DNA from: Treponema sp. UBA1233
GTDB taxonomy: Bacteria; Spirochaetota; Spirochaetia; Treponematales; Treponemataceae
DNA length: 33,920 nt
NCBI GenBank assembly: GCA_002309305.1
Contig: DBWR01000011.1
Coordinates: forward strand, 7,814-41,733
Direction: 5' to 3'
The first letter of the stretch is position 1. Every line of letters starts with the position of its first letter. Position numbers and translations under genes: made by a program. The notes beneath the pieces were generated by a model that did no database searches, was not told the origin of the DNA, and was given only the letters and a program-made list of their open reading frames with translations. Positions 14,497 to 24,741 of the stretch are shown one piece after another.

Positions 14497-17400
14497 TTAT
14501 TTCTCCACAACCCAACGTTTACCGTTGCTGCGGCCGAAGATTTCCGGCTCGTACATGCATTCTGCAAGGGTTGCCGGGGTTTCGTAGGCTCCATCCCTCT
14601 GTGCCCGGAATGTGAACTCAAAGCTCTGGCTTCCGATTGGAATGTAATCCCAGAAGCACCTTACCTCTGCATCGTAGATGTCCTGATGGCTCATCCTCCA
14701 GCTTGGAATCCACCAGACGCGGTTTCCTCCAGACTGTTTGTTTGGATTTTCCACAGTGCCCGTTGTCTGGAATGCGGGGTTCAGGATTTCACAACCGGCT
14801 GGAATTGGTGCACGTACTGCAACGTATGTCCTTTCTTTTGTTGAAGTAATGAACACCTTTTCTCGGTAGATTGTTCCGCTCTTGAGTTTATTTCCGTCGA
14901 CTTTTTCTCCTGTGCGTGCGTCGGTTATCTCAACATACACACAGAGTCCTTCGTCGCGTGCCTTTTGCTCGTCGGCAGGAAGAGCATAGGTCATGCTTGC
15001 GGTATAGTAAAGCTTTCCGGTTCCGCTCTTGCTTACATCCAGCGGGATTTCCTGTTCAAGAGGTACGTCGAGTTTCGGCCACTCTGCGTTGAACTTGTCG
15101 TCCTTTGCCTTTGTGTTGGCGGCCATTTCTCCAAAGCGGTATGTCTCTTCAACTGGTTTTGCTCCAGCCCCCTTGAATGTACCGGACAGAATCTTCTTTC
15201 CGTTCAGGAGGACTTCTGCACTAAGGTTTGTATCCTGCAGTTTGTTTTCGCGTATGTATGCATCCAGGGCAATGAGTACGCGGCTTGTTGATGCAGTTGA
15301 ATGCCATCTTCCGTTTCCTCTTTCAAGCTCCAGAAGCTGCCATACCAGATGTCCATTGTAAATGTCGTCGGCATCCACTTTGGTAAAGAGATGGAGTGCA
15401 AGGGCATAGCGTTCAGGATTTGAATTGTAGAAATACCATCCCGCAAATGGAATTGAATTCTGGAATGAAGCACCGCGTGTCGTAAGTGACATCAGGTTCT
15501 TGATTTTCTTTACGGCAAGTGCGGCATTTGAGCTGTCACCCAATTCAACGGCGGCAAGACCTGCAAGGGCATATTCTGAAACACCTGTATCCTGATCAAG
15601 AATCTCCTTAATCTTTGCAGATGAAACCTTTTCTCCCATGCGGGCAAGAACATAATAGCAGTATGCCTTTGGATACCACCATCCCTTTGCATCCAGTTCC
15701 TTCAATTCCTTTTGGATATAGGACACAAGTTTCTTTTGGTTCAAGTTCTTTGGCAGGCTTATATCATGCTCTTTTGCCAGTGCCAGTATTTCTGCAATAC
15801 GGAGGCTAACCGCAAAGCTGCTTTCTTTTCCGTCAGGCCAGTATGGGAAACCACCGTCGCTCTTTTGAACATCCGCCCATGAAGCGATTTCCTTTTCCAC
15901 AACAGCACGTGGATCTGAAACTTCACTGTTCAATCCGAATACGGAAATGTAGTCCCCAAATGCAATCAGCGGCAATGTTGCAGAAGACCTCTGTTCAAGA
16001 CAGCCATAAGGATATCGGAACACATAGTCAACCGCAGACCGCAGTGCACCCAGTCTTGTTGCATCAAGCTGAATGTAGAATGAACCACGACCGTCGTCAT
16101 TACCTGCCGGGAAAATTATCTTTTCCTGAGCACCGTTTTCATCCGCATCGATTTGTCCCACAGTCGTTACGGTTTCGTAAATGTAGGGCTTTTCAATCTC
16201 AAGCGGCTTATAGATCAGTTCGTTTACCGATGATGACTTTACCTTGAACGCAAGCGTAATCCATCCCTGGCTTTGTGCATCCAGACGGAACATTATTGTC
16301 GTGGTGTCTCCGGATTTTACCGTTACTGATTTTTTGCTTTCTCCAGACACGGTGGCTTTTCCAGGTATGCGGGCAATGTCACCAGGTTCCGGTTTGTAGC
16401 TTGTCTTTTCCAGTCCACTCAAGACACTGAATTCAACAGTTACGTTTTCATCTGTGTCACCGATGTTTGTGATTACCACACCAGCTTCTCCATTGTCACC
16501 AGGACGCAGGATTCTAGTTTCAACATCACGGACGGAAATTGGATTTGCAACGGTCAGGGTATCTTCCGCATAGCCATAGTCGTTTTCCTTTACACCAACA
16601 ACAGTTACAATATATTCTGTAAGAGAATCAGGCAGCTTGAATGTGGCAGACACCTTTCCGTTTGCATCAGTCTTTAGCTCAGGAAGGAATACTGCGGTTG
16701 CACGGAAATCGTTTCGTATCTGAATATTTTCTTCCGCTCCACCATCCGCTGAATCTTCCATTTTCATTTCCTCAGCTTCTTCCATCATGACCATATCTTC
16801 AGCATAACCCATACCGGCCATCGCCATTGGTGCAGATGCCCTTGAAGATCCCACAGCAGCATTTTCCATCATCCTCTTTGATTCTTTTTGTAGCATAATC
16901 TCCATTTCCTGGGCGCTTATTGTATAGGTTCCGTAAGTTACCGGGTCTACAAGATTAACAAAGCTGTTCAAGCTAGATGAACGGGAATCAAACAGATATG
17001 TACTCCAGAAATTGTACATCGGGTTGCCTGCCCTGTAGCCAATCAAATCAAGAACACCACGGTCAACAACCATAAGTGTGAGTTCAGCATTTGCAACTGG
17101 CTTTCCGTTTTTGCTTGCCTTAAGATCAATGGTGGCGTTGCTTCCCGGCAGATAGGATTTTTTGTCCATTGTAACATCGATGTCAAACTGACGGCTCTTT
17201 TTGCTTATCGTCAATGCAGTCTGGGAATAGATGTTCTTTGGCTTGTGCTCATCCTTTGTGTCATAGTCTGCTGGAGGTGGTGCATCGCGTGTTGTATAAG
17301 AAGAAACAGATACCCATACAACAGGAACATACCAGTCTTCTATCGGAACATCGATTGTGGTACCGGCCTTTTCCACGTTGACAACTTTCTCGTTAATGAT

Positions 17401-20400
17401 TCCTTCACGTTCAACAGTAACAAGATAGCGGCCTTTTTCGAGCGGGCTTTCCAACTGAATGTGAGCGGTTTCTCCAACCTCGTATTCGTCTTTGTCGCTC
17501 ATCATGGTAATTTGAACCGCATCCTGATTCCTTCTGTATGAAGTAGAACCTGTTACATAGAAGCTTCTTTCGGTAATGACATCCCTGCCCTTTGAGTCGG
17601 TTGTTTTCATATTCAAGTAATATGTACCGCCCTCTTTTGGGGTAACAGTCAGGCTTGTTGATTTTGCAGAAACAGTTCCGGACGCTTCGGTAATTGTCTT
17701 TTGAACCCAAGAAGTGTACTCATAACCGTATTCATCTATCTTTACTTCTTCTACCCATGTGTCTCTGGTAAGCTCCCAGGAAATCTTCTGGTCTTTTGAA
17801 AGCAGCTTGTCTTCTGGTGTTTCTCCTTCCGGTGTGGCAAGAAGATAATTGAACGTAAGCTTTTCGCCCTTTTTCGCAAATCCCTTGATGTTCTGAATGC
17901 CGCTGAGTCCGATGTAGAAGCTTGCGGGGTGTACGATTGTGGATGCCCGTGCCGCTATCATCTGGTTTCCTGCATCGGTTACCTGGGCCTGCAGACGGTA
18001 TGAATAAGGAGTTCCCTTTTTGGGTTCACCTCCTGTTGCAACCGAAAGAACCGCAGTTCCCTCTGGAGACAGGTTTTGTGTGTCGCTTTCGTGGAAGTTG
18101 TCGTATCCGTCATCAATGGTGTCTTCATCGTAAATGTAATAATACTTGCGACCCCAGTTATTCGGTCCAAAGGTATAGCCCTGATATTTTTCTCCGGCCG
18201 GGGTAAATGAAGTATAGTCACGATACCAGTCAGACCTTACGCTTCCTCCGGCAAGAGAACCTCCACCCAAATATGATGCGCTGACTTTTGCACTGATTGA
18301 ATCACCGCTGTAATAGACAACAGGAGTAATCTCTGCAGAAGCCTGGAATCTGAGCCTTTCAAAGTACTGAACGTTGATGGAGCTTTGTGTATTAAGGCCG
18401 GATCCGTCCGTGCGCTTGTATATCAAATAATATGTACCTGGCTTTAGGTCTTCCGGCAGTTTCCATTGCACAGAAGAAGTTCCCTGGTCACTCATTTTGC
18501 CAGTGATGCTTACGTAAGCTTTGGAATCACCGCGCCAGTAGTTTTGATCCTTTATCTGAATCTCATAAGGTCCGGTATAAGTTGAATATTTTCCAAGTGA
18601 AAGAGAGCGGTCTATGATTTTAAAATTTGCTTCTTCTCCCGGCCTGTACAATCCCCTGTCACTGAAAATGTGGGAGACCATCCTCGGTTTTTTTACATCA
18701 GTTTCATTTATTTTTTTGTTTGTACCTGAAGCATGTATCTCACCGTCTTCTATTGTAGCGGCTGTATATGGAACACCATCCCGATAGGTATTCAACCCGA
18801 TTAAAACCCTGTCGTCTTTGGTAGTTGCATCGATGTATCGGGAATTATAGTTATATGTTGTATCACTATCATCAAAGCGAAGTACTGCCATTCCGTTTTG
18901 GTCGGTAGTAGCCGTGGCAAGTGTTTTTCCCTTCTTTGCCAGCATGTTAATTTGATAATCTTTATTATTTGAATCAAGCAACCTTATATCAACTTTGGCA
19001 TTCGGTACTGGTTCACCTGTAGAAAGCTTTGTGACCAAAACAACGGTTTCATTCCATGCACTGTGAACTGTAAGGGCAAGATCAGTTACGAGTATGTAAG
19101 AGGTATTTTTATATGTGTATGGATCTTTCCTGTATGATGTTGTATAAGATGCTTCGCTTTCAAATTTTACCGCACCCCTATATCCGCCATCCGTCTTTTC
19201 CAAGAAGTCCTTTAGCTCAACTGTCTGGATTACACGACGGTTCTTGGTTTCCTTGTCTGTCTGGAATGTGAATGTTTTTGCCTTTGGTAATTTGTATGAG
19301 TCTGTTACTCCGCTGAGTGGAGTTATCGTGTAGGTTGATTTTTTGTTTATGTTCTGGAATTCAAAAACGGTCTTAGGCTCAAACTGACCCTCCAAAATCT
19401 GGAAGTTGCCTGATGACCTGTAACGCATAAAAGCGTCTGCATCCGGAACTGTGATTTTTTTCGAAATCTTTTTGTCGTAAACCTGGTCATATACATCGGA
19501 GACGGCACCCTCTTTGACTGTAACCGTGTAGCTGTCGTTATAAGTAACAGGGAGGTCACTGATGTAAACCGTATTACCCCTCAATGTCATCTGCGAAGGA
19601 TCTACATCCATCTTTGGGCTAAAACTGATTGCATCAAAAATCTGCTTTTCTGTCCCCGGTTTTATCTGATGGTTAAATGAAATTGAAATGTTGGAAGTAC
19701 CATAAATATCGTTGAACTTGAATGGAACCAGGGTATGGAAACTTCTGCTTTGTTCGGAAGATGTAGGCCAGCAGTCCTTGTCCGGAACAGCGCCTTCCTT
19801 TAATGTAAGCGTGATTTTCTTGTCTCTCGGGAAATCTTTTTCAAACTTCAGGAGGATGCTTTTTTCATTAATCGAAGAAGCCTTGAATCCGTATTCATTT
19901 CCGTCGGAATCTGCTACGGTAATGTATCCGGCAACAACCTGTGGATTCACTTTGTTCTTAAAGTTGACTGCCATATCCCGTGCATATTCAGGTGGAATGT
20001 CGTTGGAATTAACACTAATCTTTTTCTCTTTCCTAACAGTATATCCCGGTTCTATGGAAGAAAGAGTCATTTCTTCCGTGTGGAAAGTATAGCATACAGG
20101 ACCTGAAATCTGTGTTCCATCTGCTGCGGTCAACTCTGGATTAACAGTGATGTAATATTCTTTTTGAGGAATGAGCGCATCACTTGTGTCAAAGCTCAAG
20201 AGGCTTGTGCCATACCATCGGAAGACACCGTTTAATTTTGGGGTAATCGTAACCACATCGCTTGATGTAATCGGTTCGCCCAGTTTTGCCAGAGCAACCA
20301 CTGGTTTGGAAAACTGTATTTGTATTGAAGGAAAACTTACTGTTGAAGGAACTTCCTCGTTTGGACTAACAGACGCGACATAAAAATCCGTCATACCTTC

Positions 20401-20532
20401 TTCACCTCCATTTCCAATCATGGATTTGTCTATTTTTGCTCCACTTGATTCAACTGTAGTTGATGAACAGGAATAGAACACGGCAGATGCCAGCAAGGCT
20501 ACCGCCACACGAGAAAATTTGCCTAATTTCAT
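14497..20532 (-). CDS. Alpha-2-macroglobulin family lipoprotein with thioester
   Basis: This 2011-residue protein is a bacterial alpha-2-macroglobulin of the long, YfhM-like kind, a periplasmic or surface protease trap anchored by lipid. The signal ends AVFYSC, with cysteine 22. The macroglobulin domain MG2 is recognised around residue 620 by SDRGLYRPGEEA. A low-complexity Met/Glu/Ala-rich segment near residues 1220-1265 fits the protease bait region, followed by the A2M domain (RNDFRATAVFLPEL). The thioester motif CLEQ is intact at 1511-1514, so the protein can bind a trapped protease covalently. GAGG lies 7 nt before the start. In many bacteria the partner is PBP1C; here the neighbour is instead a secreted 370-residue protein 27 nt upstream. 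Confidence 0.95.
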   Translation of the reverse strand: MKLGKFSRVAVALLASAVFYSCSSTTVESSGAKIDKSMIGNGGEEGMTDFYVASVSPNEEVPSTVSFPSIQIQFSKPVVALAKLGEPITSSDVVTITPKLNGVFRWYGTSLLSFDTSDALIPQKEYYITVNPELTAADGTQISGPVCYTFHTEEMTLSSIEPGYTVRKEKKISVNSNDIPPEYARDMAVNFKNKVNPQVVAGYITVADSDGNEYGFKASSINEKSILLKFEKDFPRDKKITLTLKEGAVPDKDCWPTSSEQSRSFHTLVPFKFNDIYGTSNISISFNHQIKPGTEKQIFDAISFSPKMDVDPSQMTLRGNTVYISDLPVTYNDSYTVTVKEGAVSDVYDQVYDKKISKKITVPDADAFMRYRSSGNFQILEGQFEPKTVFEFQNINKKSTYTITPLSGVTDSYKLPKAKTFTFQTDKETKNRRVIQTVELKDFLEKTDGGYRGAVKFESEASYTTSYRKDPYTYKNTSYILVTDLALTVHSAWNETVVLVTKLSTGEPVPNAKVDIRLLDSNNKDYQINMLAKKGKTLATATTDQNGMAVLRFDDSDTTYNYNSRYIDATTKDDRVLIGLNTYRDGVPYTAATIEDGEIHASGTNKKINETDVKKPRMVSHIFSDRGLYRPGEEANFKIIDRSLSLGKYSTYTGPYEIQIKDQNYWRGDSKAYVSITGKMSDQGTSSVQWKLPEDLKPGTYYLIYKRTDGSGLNTQSSINVQYFERLRFQASAEITPVVYYSGDSISAKVSASYLGGGSLAGGSVRSDWYRDYTSFTPAGEKYQGYTFGPNNWGRKYYYIYDEDTIDDGYDNFHESDTQNLSPEGTAVLSVATGGEPKKGTPYSYRLQAQVTDAGNQMIAARASTIVHPASFYIGLSGIQNIKGFAKKGEKLTFNYLLATPEGETPEDKLLSKDQKISWELTRDTWVEEVKIDEYGYEYTSWVQKTITEASGTVSAKSTSLTVTPKEGGTYYLNMKTTDSKGRDVITERSFYVTGSTSYRRNQDAVQITMMSDKDEYEVGETAHIQLESPLEKGRYLVTVEREGIINEKVVNVEKAGTTIDVPIEDWYVPVVWVSVSSYTTRDAPPPADYDTKDEHKPKNIYSQTALTISKKSRQFDIDVTMDKKSYLPGSNATIDLKASKNGKPVANAELTLMVVDRGVLDLIGYRAGNPMYNFWSTYLFDSRSSSLNSFVNLVDPVTYGTYTISAQEMEIMLQKESKRMMENAAVGSSRASAPMAMAGMGYAEDMVMMEEAEEMKMEDSADGGAEENIQIRNDFRATAVFLPELKTDANGKVSATFKLPDSLTEYIVTVVGVKENDYGYAEDTLTVANPISVRDVETRILRPGDNGEAGVVITNIGDTDENVTVEFSVLSGLEKTSYKPEPGDIARIPGKATVSGESKKSVTVKSGDTTTIMFRLDAQSQGWITLAFKVKSSSVNELIYKPLEIEKPYIYETVTTVGQIDADENGAQEKIIFPAGNDDGRGSFYIQLDATRLGALRSAVDYVFRYPYGCLEQRSSATLPLIAFGDYISVFGLNSEVSDPRAVVEKEIASWADVQKSDGGFPYWPDGKESSFAVSLRIAEILALAKEHDISLPKNLNQKKLVSYIQKELKELDAKGWWYPKAYCYYVLARMGEKVSSAKIKEILDQDTGVSEYALAGLAAVELGDSSNAALAVKKIKNLMSLTTRGASFQNSIPFAGWYFYNSNPERYALALHLFTKVDADDIYNGHLVWQLLELERGNGRWHSTASTSRVLIALDAYIRENKLQDTNLSAEVLLNGKKILSGTFKGAGAKPVEETYRFGEMAANTKAKDDKFNAEWPKLDVPLEQEIPLDVSKSGTGKLYYTASMTYALPADEQKARDEGLCVYVEITDARTGEKVDGNKLKSGTIYREKVFITSTKERTYVAVRAPIPAGCEILNPAFQTTGTVENPNKQSGGNRVWWIPSWRMSHQDIYDAEVRCFWDYIPIGSQSFEFTFRAQRDGAYETPATLAECMYEPEIFGRSNGKRWVVEK

Positions 20533-20559
20533 AATAACCTCATTTTAATAATTTTTTTG

Positions 20560-21672
20560 TCAGCGTTTAAGCCACCAATACCAATCGCCGGTGTCCACAC
20601 CTTTGATTTTGGCTTCTTTTTTGTTGACGTCTTTAACATTGTTGGTTTCCGTCCAGAAGTGGAATACGGGTCCTTCTTTGGTTGTGATGATGTATTCCTC
20701 ACCTTCTTCGTCGGCTTTCTTTTTGCCATCCAAACCAAAGCCATAATATTCAACGGATTTGACTGTGAATTTCTGCTTTTTGCTTACGACATCGACCTTT
20801 ACATATCCGTTTCTTGCAGCAGTTTCGTCAAAGCTTGCTTCCTTCCACTGGGCATTTACTTCAACCGTCTTTTTCTTGAGGTTGATTGTGCCCTCCATGC
20901 CGACTGGAGCATCATTCTCATTGTCATATTCGTTATCAAGTACATCACCAATCCTGAACAATATGTTAACGGATGAATCTGGTGAGGCCTTCTTATACTT
21001 GCCTGCATTGCCGCTTGACTTGTAGATGTTACCGTCATTTCCCTTGGCCTTGCACAGCTGTTCGTAGGCATTCTTGATTTTTGCACTCCTGCTGTTGTAT
21101 TCATCAATTGACGGTTGGGCAATCATCTGAAGCATGTTTCCAGACTGCTTTGACAGTTCCGCATAATATTCATCCAGAGAGGCATCTGCTTCTTCCTCTA
21201 CTTCCGCAGTGAGTGAGCTTAGGTCCAGATTCTCCCAGGCTTTTACCACTGCCTTTGAGTTTGACTTTACGACTGCATAATCCTTGGAGTTAATGTCCTT
21301 CTTGAGCTCAGCAAATGGATCCATTCCCATTTTCTTGAGGAGGGCCGCAGATTGCTCATCTATTTCACTTTCCGCAATGACAACAGGTGCGGATTTTGAT
21401 ATCATGCCGAATTTTTCGATGCAGTTTGAACCGCTGATTCCGTATTTCTGCAAAACCTTTACGACATCGTTCTTTTGTTTTGCACTTGCATTTATTGTTT
21501 CTCCATCCCAGACATCCATTTTGCTCAATTCGGCCGCAATGGAATTCAAGTTTTTGGCCCAATTTTTGACATCGCTGTCGGTAACACCGGTGCTTTTCGG
21601 TTCAGCAAACAAAACCATGCCCATAGAAAGGCACAACAACACCGCAATCATCCTTTTAGCAAACATTTTCAT
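20560..21672 (-). CDS. Secreted protein of unknown function upstream of alpha-2-macroglobulin
   Basis: The 370-residue product has a type I signal peptide ending MVLFA (cleavage near residue 23). The mature part is mostly helical and charged up to about residue 210, with many Ser, Lys and Glu, then turns beta-rich: strands such as VNILFRIGDVL, TINLKKKTVEVNAQW and YEYYGF-like segments lead to a Trp-rich end (DTGDWYWWLKR). A lysine/glutamate-rich stretch near 325-335 may be a linker. GGAGG is 7 nt before the ATG. It is the first gene of a two-gene unit with the macroglobulin. I do not recognise the family. A role in binding or regulating the macroglobulin is only a guess from position. Confidence 0.82.
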   Translation of the reverse strand: MKMFAKRMIAVLLCLSMGMVLFAEPKSTGVTDSDVKNWAKNLNSIAAELSKMDVWDGETINASAKQKNDVVKVLQKYGISGSNCIEKFGMISKSAPVVIAESEIDEQSAALLKKMGMDPFAELKKDINSKDYAVVKSNSKAVVKAWENLDLSSLTAEVEEEADASLDEYYAELSKQSGNMLQMIAQPSIDEYNSRSAKIKNAYEQLCKAKGNDGNIYKSSGNAGKYKKASPDSSVNILFRIGDVLDNEYDNENDAPVGMEGTINLKKKTVEVNAQWKEASFDETAARNGYVKVDVVSKKQKFTVKSVEYYGFGLDGKKKADEEGEEYIITTKEGPVFHFWTETNNVKDVNKKEAKIKGVDTGDWYWWLKR

Positions 21673-21786
21673 AACAGTTCCTCCATTATTTGCCCATTAT
21701 GACATAGTATAAACAACCCATCTTATGTTCTGGTAACATTTACAAGACACGCCTGTATACATTTTAGCACACAATCGGGCTTTGGA

Positions 21787-23574
21787 CTAGAACTTTCTGC
21801 CTCCACCGCTATAACTTCGGCCTCCGGATGACTTGTAGCTTGAACGGTAGGTTGAACGTCCGCTGGAAGAAGAACTGCTGTACGATCTTGAACTTGATTC
21901 ACTGTACACCCTGTTCTTGGTCACGTATGAGTCAATCTTCTTGTCTTCTGAACGGGTAAAGACAAGACTTCCTTCAACATAATAATTCCGGGCCTCGGTA
22001 GCCCTTTGACTGTTGGACATGCATGAATCATCAAAACAGTACTTTGCAAATGCAAAAAACAAGCCGACCAATATTCCAAAACCAATCGCTATTCCCCAGT
22101 ATACCCAAAGGACATATCCATGCTTATACATTCCGCCGGCAAGCCTCATGACTTTCTTTGCGGCACTAAAGCACTTTCCCTTCTCCATCTTTGAACGGGC
22201 GTTAAGATACAGATGATAGAAGTTTTTTTCCGTATAACATTTCCTTTGGTCTTCTGAAACCGTTGATGTTACACCCCAATCTAATTTACCGTCCGGGGAT
22301 TTTTGTATGACGAAGATGCATGCATCGTTATTGTCACCTACCCCATAACCGTTGTACTTTGCATAATCACGGCCATAGTCGCTCAATGTTCCTCCGCGTA
22401 TCGTCTTGTCCATCGTAAGGATGAGAAAATCCGTGTCATACTTTTTAGAAAGTTCATCGGCCCTTTCCGTCAGGGTTTGTATTTCTTTCTTTGTGAACAC
22501 GCCAACCTGATCGACTACACGGCTTTTGTTTGCCGCCTTGAACGGAACAAATTCTTCGTTGTTTTTAGGATACCAGTCCGGGACCTTGTACAGCTCATAT
22601 ATGTCGTCAATATAGTTGAGCACGCCCTCGCCATAATTTCCCGCCACCATGTATGGTTCAAGATTGTCGTCTATGGCATTTATGACTTTCTCGGTATACA
22701 CTTCCTGAACTTTTCCTGTTGCAGCAGTCCACCAGCCGCGATTCCCCTCCTCCATGCAGATCATCAGGACTGAACCGGTAAAATCATCGCCGAAACCATA
22801 ACCGCAGAACTGATGGAAGTCCGCCGCATAGATGCCATGGTCAAAACCGTAGCTGGATTTGTCCGTAAAAATCACAAGGTCAATTCCATATTCATCCTGA
22901 ATCTTCTTTATCTTCTGCTTCATTTCGGCAATCTGTTCTTCGCTGAAAATAAAGGCATCGTCTATGACTCGGCTCGCACGGTAATCGTTAAAGTCAACAA
23001 AGGCATTTACATCTTCCGGATACCATGATGGCAAATTCCTCTTTGGTTTTCCTTCAACAACCTGGTCTGCATATTTTGCAAGCAGTTCCCCATTCACACT
23101 CAGGGTTTCTGCAACTGAATCAACATAGGAACTAACAATCTCAAGCCAGCCTGAACCGTTTTCCCTCATTGTGCGGATAAGGTTTATCAGGGCATTTTTC
23201 TGTTCATCCGTAAAAATCTCTTCACCGGAACCAAAGCCCTTTAGGTAAAGCTGTTCGTTTTCAGTTATGACCATCAGCAAAAGGCCGCTTTTATTGGGGC
23301 CGTAACCAAACTGGTTGTCAGAGTAGAACCAATCGGCATAATGTGTAATCGACAGGTCACAGGTCTCCTTGATGCACACCGGCATATCAAATCCGTATTG
23401 CTTGACTAGAGTCATGGTGCGGTTGTGGAGTGTCCTTTCTTCCGTACAGCTAATGCTGTCCGTATAGTCATTTATTCTAAGAACATTTGTCCTGACCGGT
23501 TCATCCTGGGAAAAAGCGGGAACCAATGCAAACAAAAGAAGCAAAGTCAAAAAGAATGATTTAAGTTTTTTCAT
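21787..23574 (-). CDS. Membrane protein with three tandem TPM-like domains
   Basis: This is a 595-residue exported protein. The signal ends VPAFS (about residue 22). Three tandem copies resemble the TPM domain (YgcG/Psb32-like). The first spans about residues 28-160. The second, near 192-330, begins SRVIDDAFIFSEEQIAEM and continues with YGIDLVIFTD. The third, near 350-480, begins SRVVDQVGVFTKKEIQTL and continues with YDTDFLILT. A membrane helix follows at 487-513, then a cytoplasmic tail that ends in a Ser/Gly/Arg-rich stretch (last 36 residues). Most TPM proteins have one copy. The gene follows the zinc-ribbon gene by 12 nt with a GGGGAGGGG ribosome site. TPM domains have been linked to phosphatase activity and membrane-complex assembly; the role here is unknown. 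Confidence 0.85.
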   Translation of the reverse strand: MKKLKSFFLTLLLLFALVPAFSQDEPVRTNVLRINDYTDSISCTEERTLHNRTMTLVKQYGFDMPVCIKETCDLSITHYADWFYSDNQFGYGPNKSGLLLMVITENEQLYLKGFGSGEEIFTDEQKNALINLIRTMRENGSGWLEIVSSYVDSVAETLSVNGELLAKYADQVVEGKPKRNLPSWYPEDVNAFVDFNDYRASRVIDDAFIFSEEQIAEMKQKIKKIQDEYGIDLVIFTDKSSYGFDHGIYAADFHQFCGYGFGDDFTGSVLMICMEEGNRGWWTAATGKVQEVYTEKVINAIDDNLEPYMVAGNYGEGVLNYIDDIYELYKVPDWYPKNNEEFVPFKAANKSRVVDQVGVFTKKEIQTLTERADELSKKYDTDFLILTMDKTIRGGTLSDYGRDYAKYNGYGVGDNNDACIFVIQKSPDGKLDWGVTSTVSEDQRKCYTEKNFYHLYLNARSKMEKGKCFSAAKKVMRLAGGMYKHGYVLWVYWGIAIGFGILVGLFFAFAKYCFDDSCMSNSQRATEARNYYVEGSLVFTRSEDKKIDSYVTKNRVYSESSSRSYSSSSSSGRSTYRSSYKSSGGRSYSGGGRKF

Positions 23575-23586
23575 CTTCCCCTCCCC

Positions 23587-24705
23587 TTACCAGAACAGCT
23601 GCGGCAAAACACATGAACCCGCAGACAGACAGAATGCAATGATAAAGGCAACCAGACACCTAAGGAGACCCCTTCTCTTTGATTTTGGAAGCACACCCGC
23701 CACTTTGCCCGTCTGACCGTTTATGGCATAGTGATAGTCCACGTCGTTGTACCTGCACGTAAAGAGATAGACAGGTAGCAGGGCATATTCCATCTTCGGG
23801 TTGATGAAGCTGATGTTCTTGCTCTTTGCGTTAACCTTGTCATATTTCCTCTCAGTTTTAGATCCTGTAAAAAGTTCCTCAGTGCTTTGCGAAATGCGGT
23901 ATTCGGCACGATAGAGTTCGGAATCAGGAGGACTGTCAAAACGTTCGGCAAGAAATCCGTCCAGATAAAGGTTGTTGAATTCAACCAGTTCTGAATAGTC
24001 GTATGGCTCAATGGAATCCATAAGTTCGTCTTTCATCTTTTTGCTTGCATCCATCGGGACCTTTGCAAAATCCAGGGTACCCTCGCGCACGTGGGAATAG
24101 ACGTTGTATTTTGTGTAATGATAGGAACTGTCGCTCCAACTCTTTTCGATTGAAGATGAAGTGAACGTGTATTTGCCGCCAACCTTTGTGGTAAAAAACC
24201 AGAACGGAAGGTACACACCCTGAACCTCTCCAACCATACAGCTCTTAAAGTAATTGACCGGAAGAAGTTTTTTGCCCCTGGTAAAACTCTTGAAATAACT
24301 GTGAACCTTGTCCTTTGGAAATTTAAATGGAATGACAAGATTGGGTTTTAATCCACCCGTACTGGTTTCCTTTAGGACGATGTTGTTCGCACAATAGGGA
24401 CAGAAAGTTGCAATCATATTTTTTGGGGCCTCCATGACAGCCCCGCACTGCTTGCATTCATAGGTAAGGGTACCTTCAAGTTCCTCACCGGAAAGTGACT
24501 TCTTGTATCTGGACCAGTCAAAGTTGATTTTGCTTTCGTCACCAGTCTTTAGCTGTGATACTTCGAATTTAGTTCCGCAATATTCACAGATTACGCTTCC
24601 CGAATTAGGTGAATATTTTAACGGTGCTCCACATCCAGGGCATTTGTGCTGTATTACGCCTTCTCCAACGCCCGACTTGCCATTATCATTGCTGCCTGAA
24701 CTCAT
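23587..24705 (-). CDS. Double zinc-ribbon membrane-associated protein
   Basis: This is a 372-residue protein. The first zinc ribbon uses C22-x2-C25 and C40-x2-C43 (KCPGCGAPL, CEYCGTKF); the second uses C84-x2-C87 and C102-x2-C105 (CKQCGAVM, FCPYC). A long middle region containing VYLPFWFFTTKVGG and LLPVYLFTCRY follows, and a hydrophobic helix near the C-terminus (CLVAFIIAFCLSAGS) would anchor it in the membrane with the ribbons in the cytoplasm. The pattern matches proteins annotated as TFIIB-type zinc ribbon-containing, which are often encoded beside TPM-domain proteins, as here. The ATG at 24705 has no good Shine-Dalgarno, and a TATAAT ends 7 nt before it. The biochemical role is unknown. 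Confidence 0.85.
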   Translation of the reverse strand: MSSGSNDNGKSGVGEGVIQHKCPGCGAPLKYSPNSGSVICEYCGTKFEVSQLKTGDESKINFDWSRYKKSLSGEELEGTLTYECKQCGAVMEAPKNMIATFCPYCANNIVLKETSTGGLKPNLVIPFKFPKDKVHSYFKSFTRGKKLLPVNYFKSCMVGEVQGVYLPFWFFTTKVGGKYTFTSSSIEKSWSDSSYHYTKYNVYSHVREGTLDFAKVPMDASKKMKDELMDSIEPYDYSELVEFNNLYLDGFLAERFDSPPDSELYRAEYRISQSTEELFTGSKTERKYDKVNAKSKNISFINPKMEYALLPVYLFTCRYNDVDYHYAINGQTGKVAGVLPKSKRRGLLRCLVAFIIAFCLSAGSCVLPQLFW

Positions 24706-24712
24706 AACCTAC

Positions 24713-24740
24713 ATTATAACACAAAAAGCAGAATTTTCCA
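24713..24740 (-). promoter_or_regulatory. Promoter of the zinc-ribbon/TPM unit, probably leaderless
   Basis: On the minus strand a perfect TATAAT (24713-24718) is preceded at 16 nt by TGGAAA (24735-24740). The start codon begins 7 nt after the -10. Confidence 0.5.
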
Positions 24741-24741
24741 G

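Noticed and set aside
14485..14844. 119-codon plus-strand frame, and others within 14637-20383
   Set aside because: They lie opposite the conserved macroglobulin gene, lack ribosome sites and encode no recognisable protein. They are shadows of its codon bias.
22303..22773. 156-codon plus-strand frame opposite the TPM gene
   Set aside because: No ribosome site and no recognisable domain, whereas the opposite strand has clear TPM repeats.
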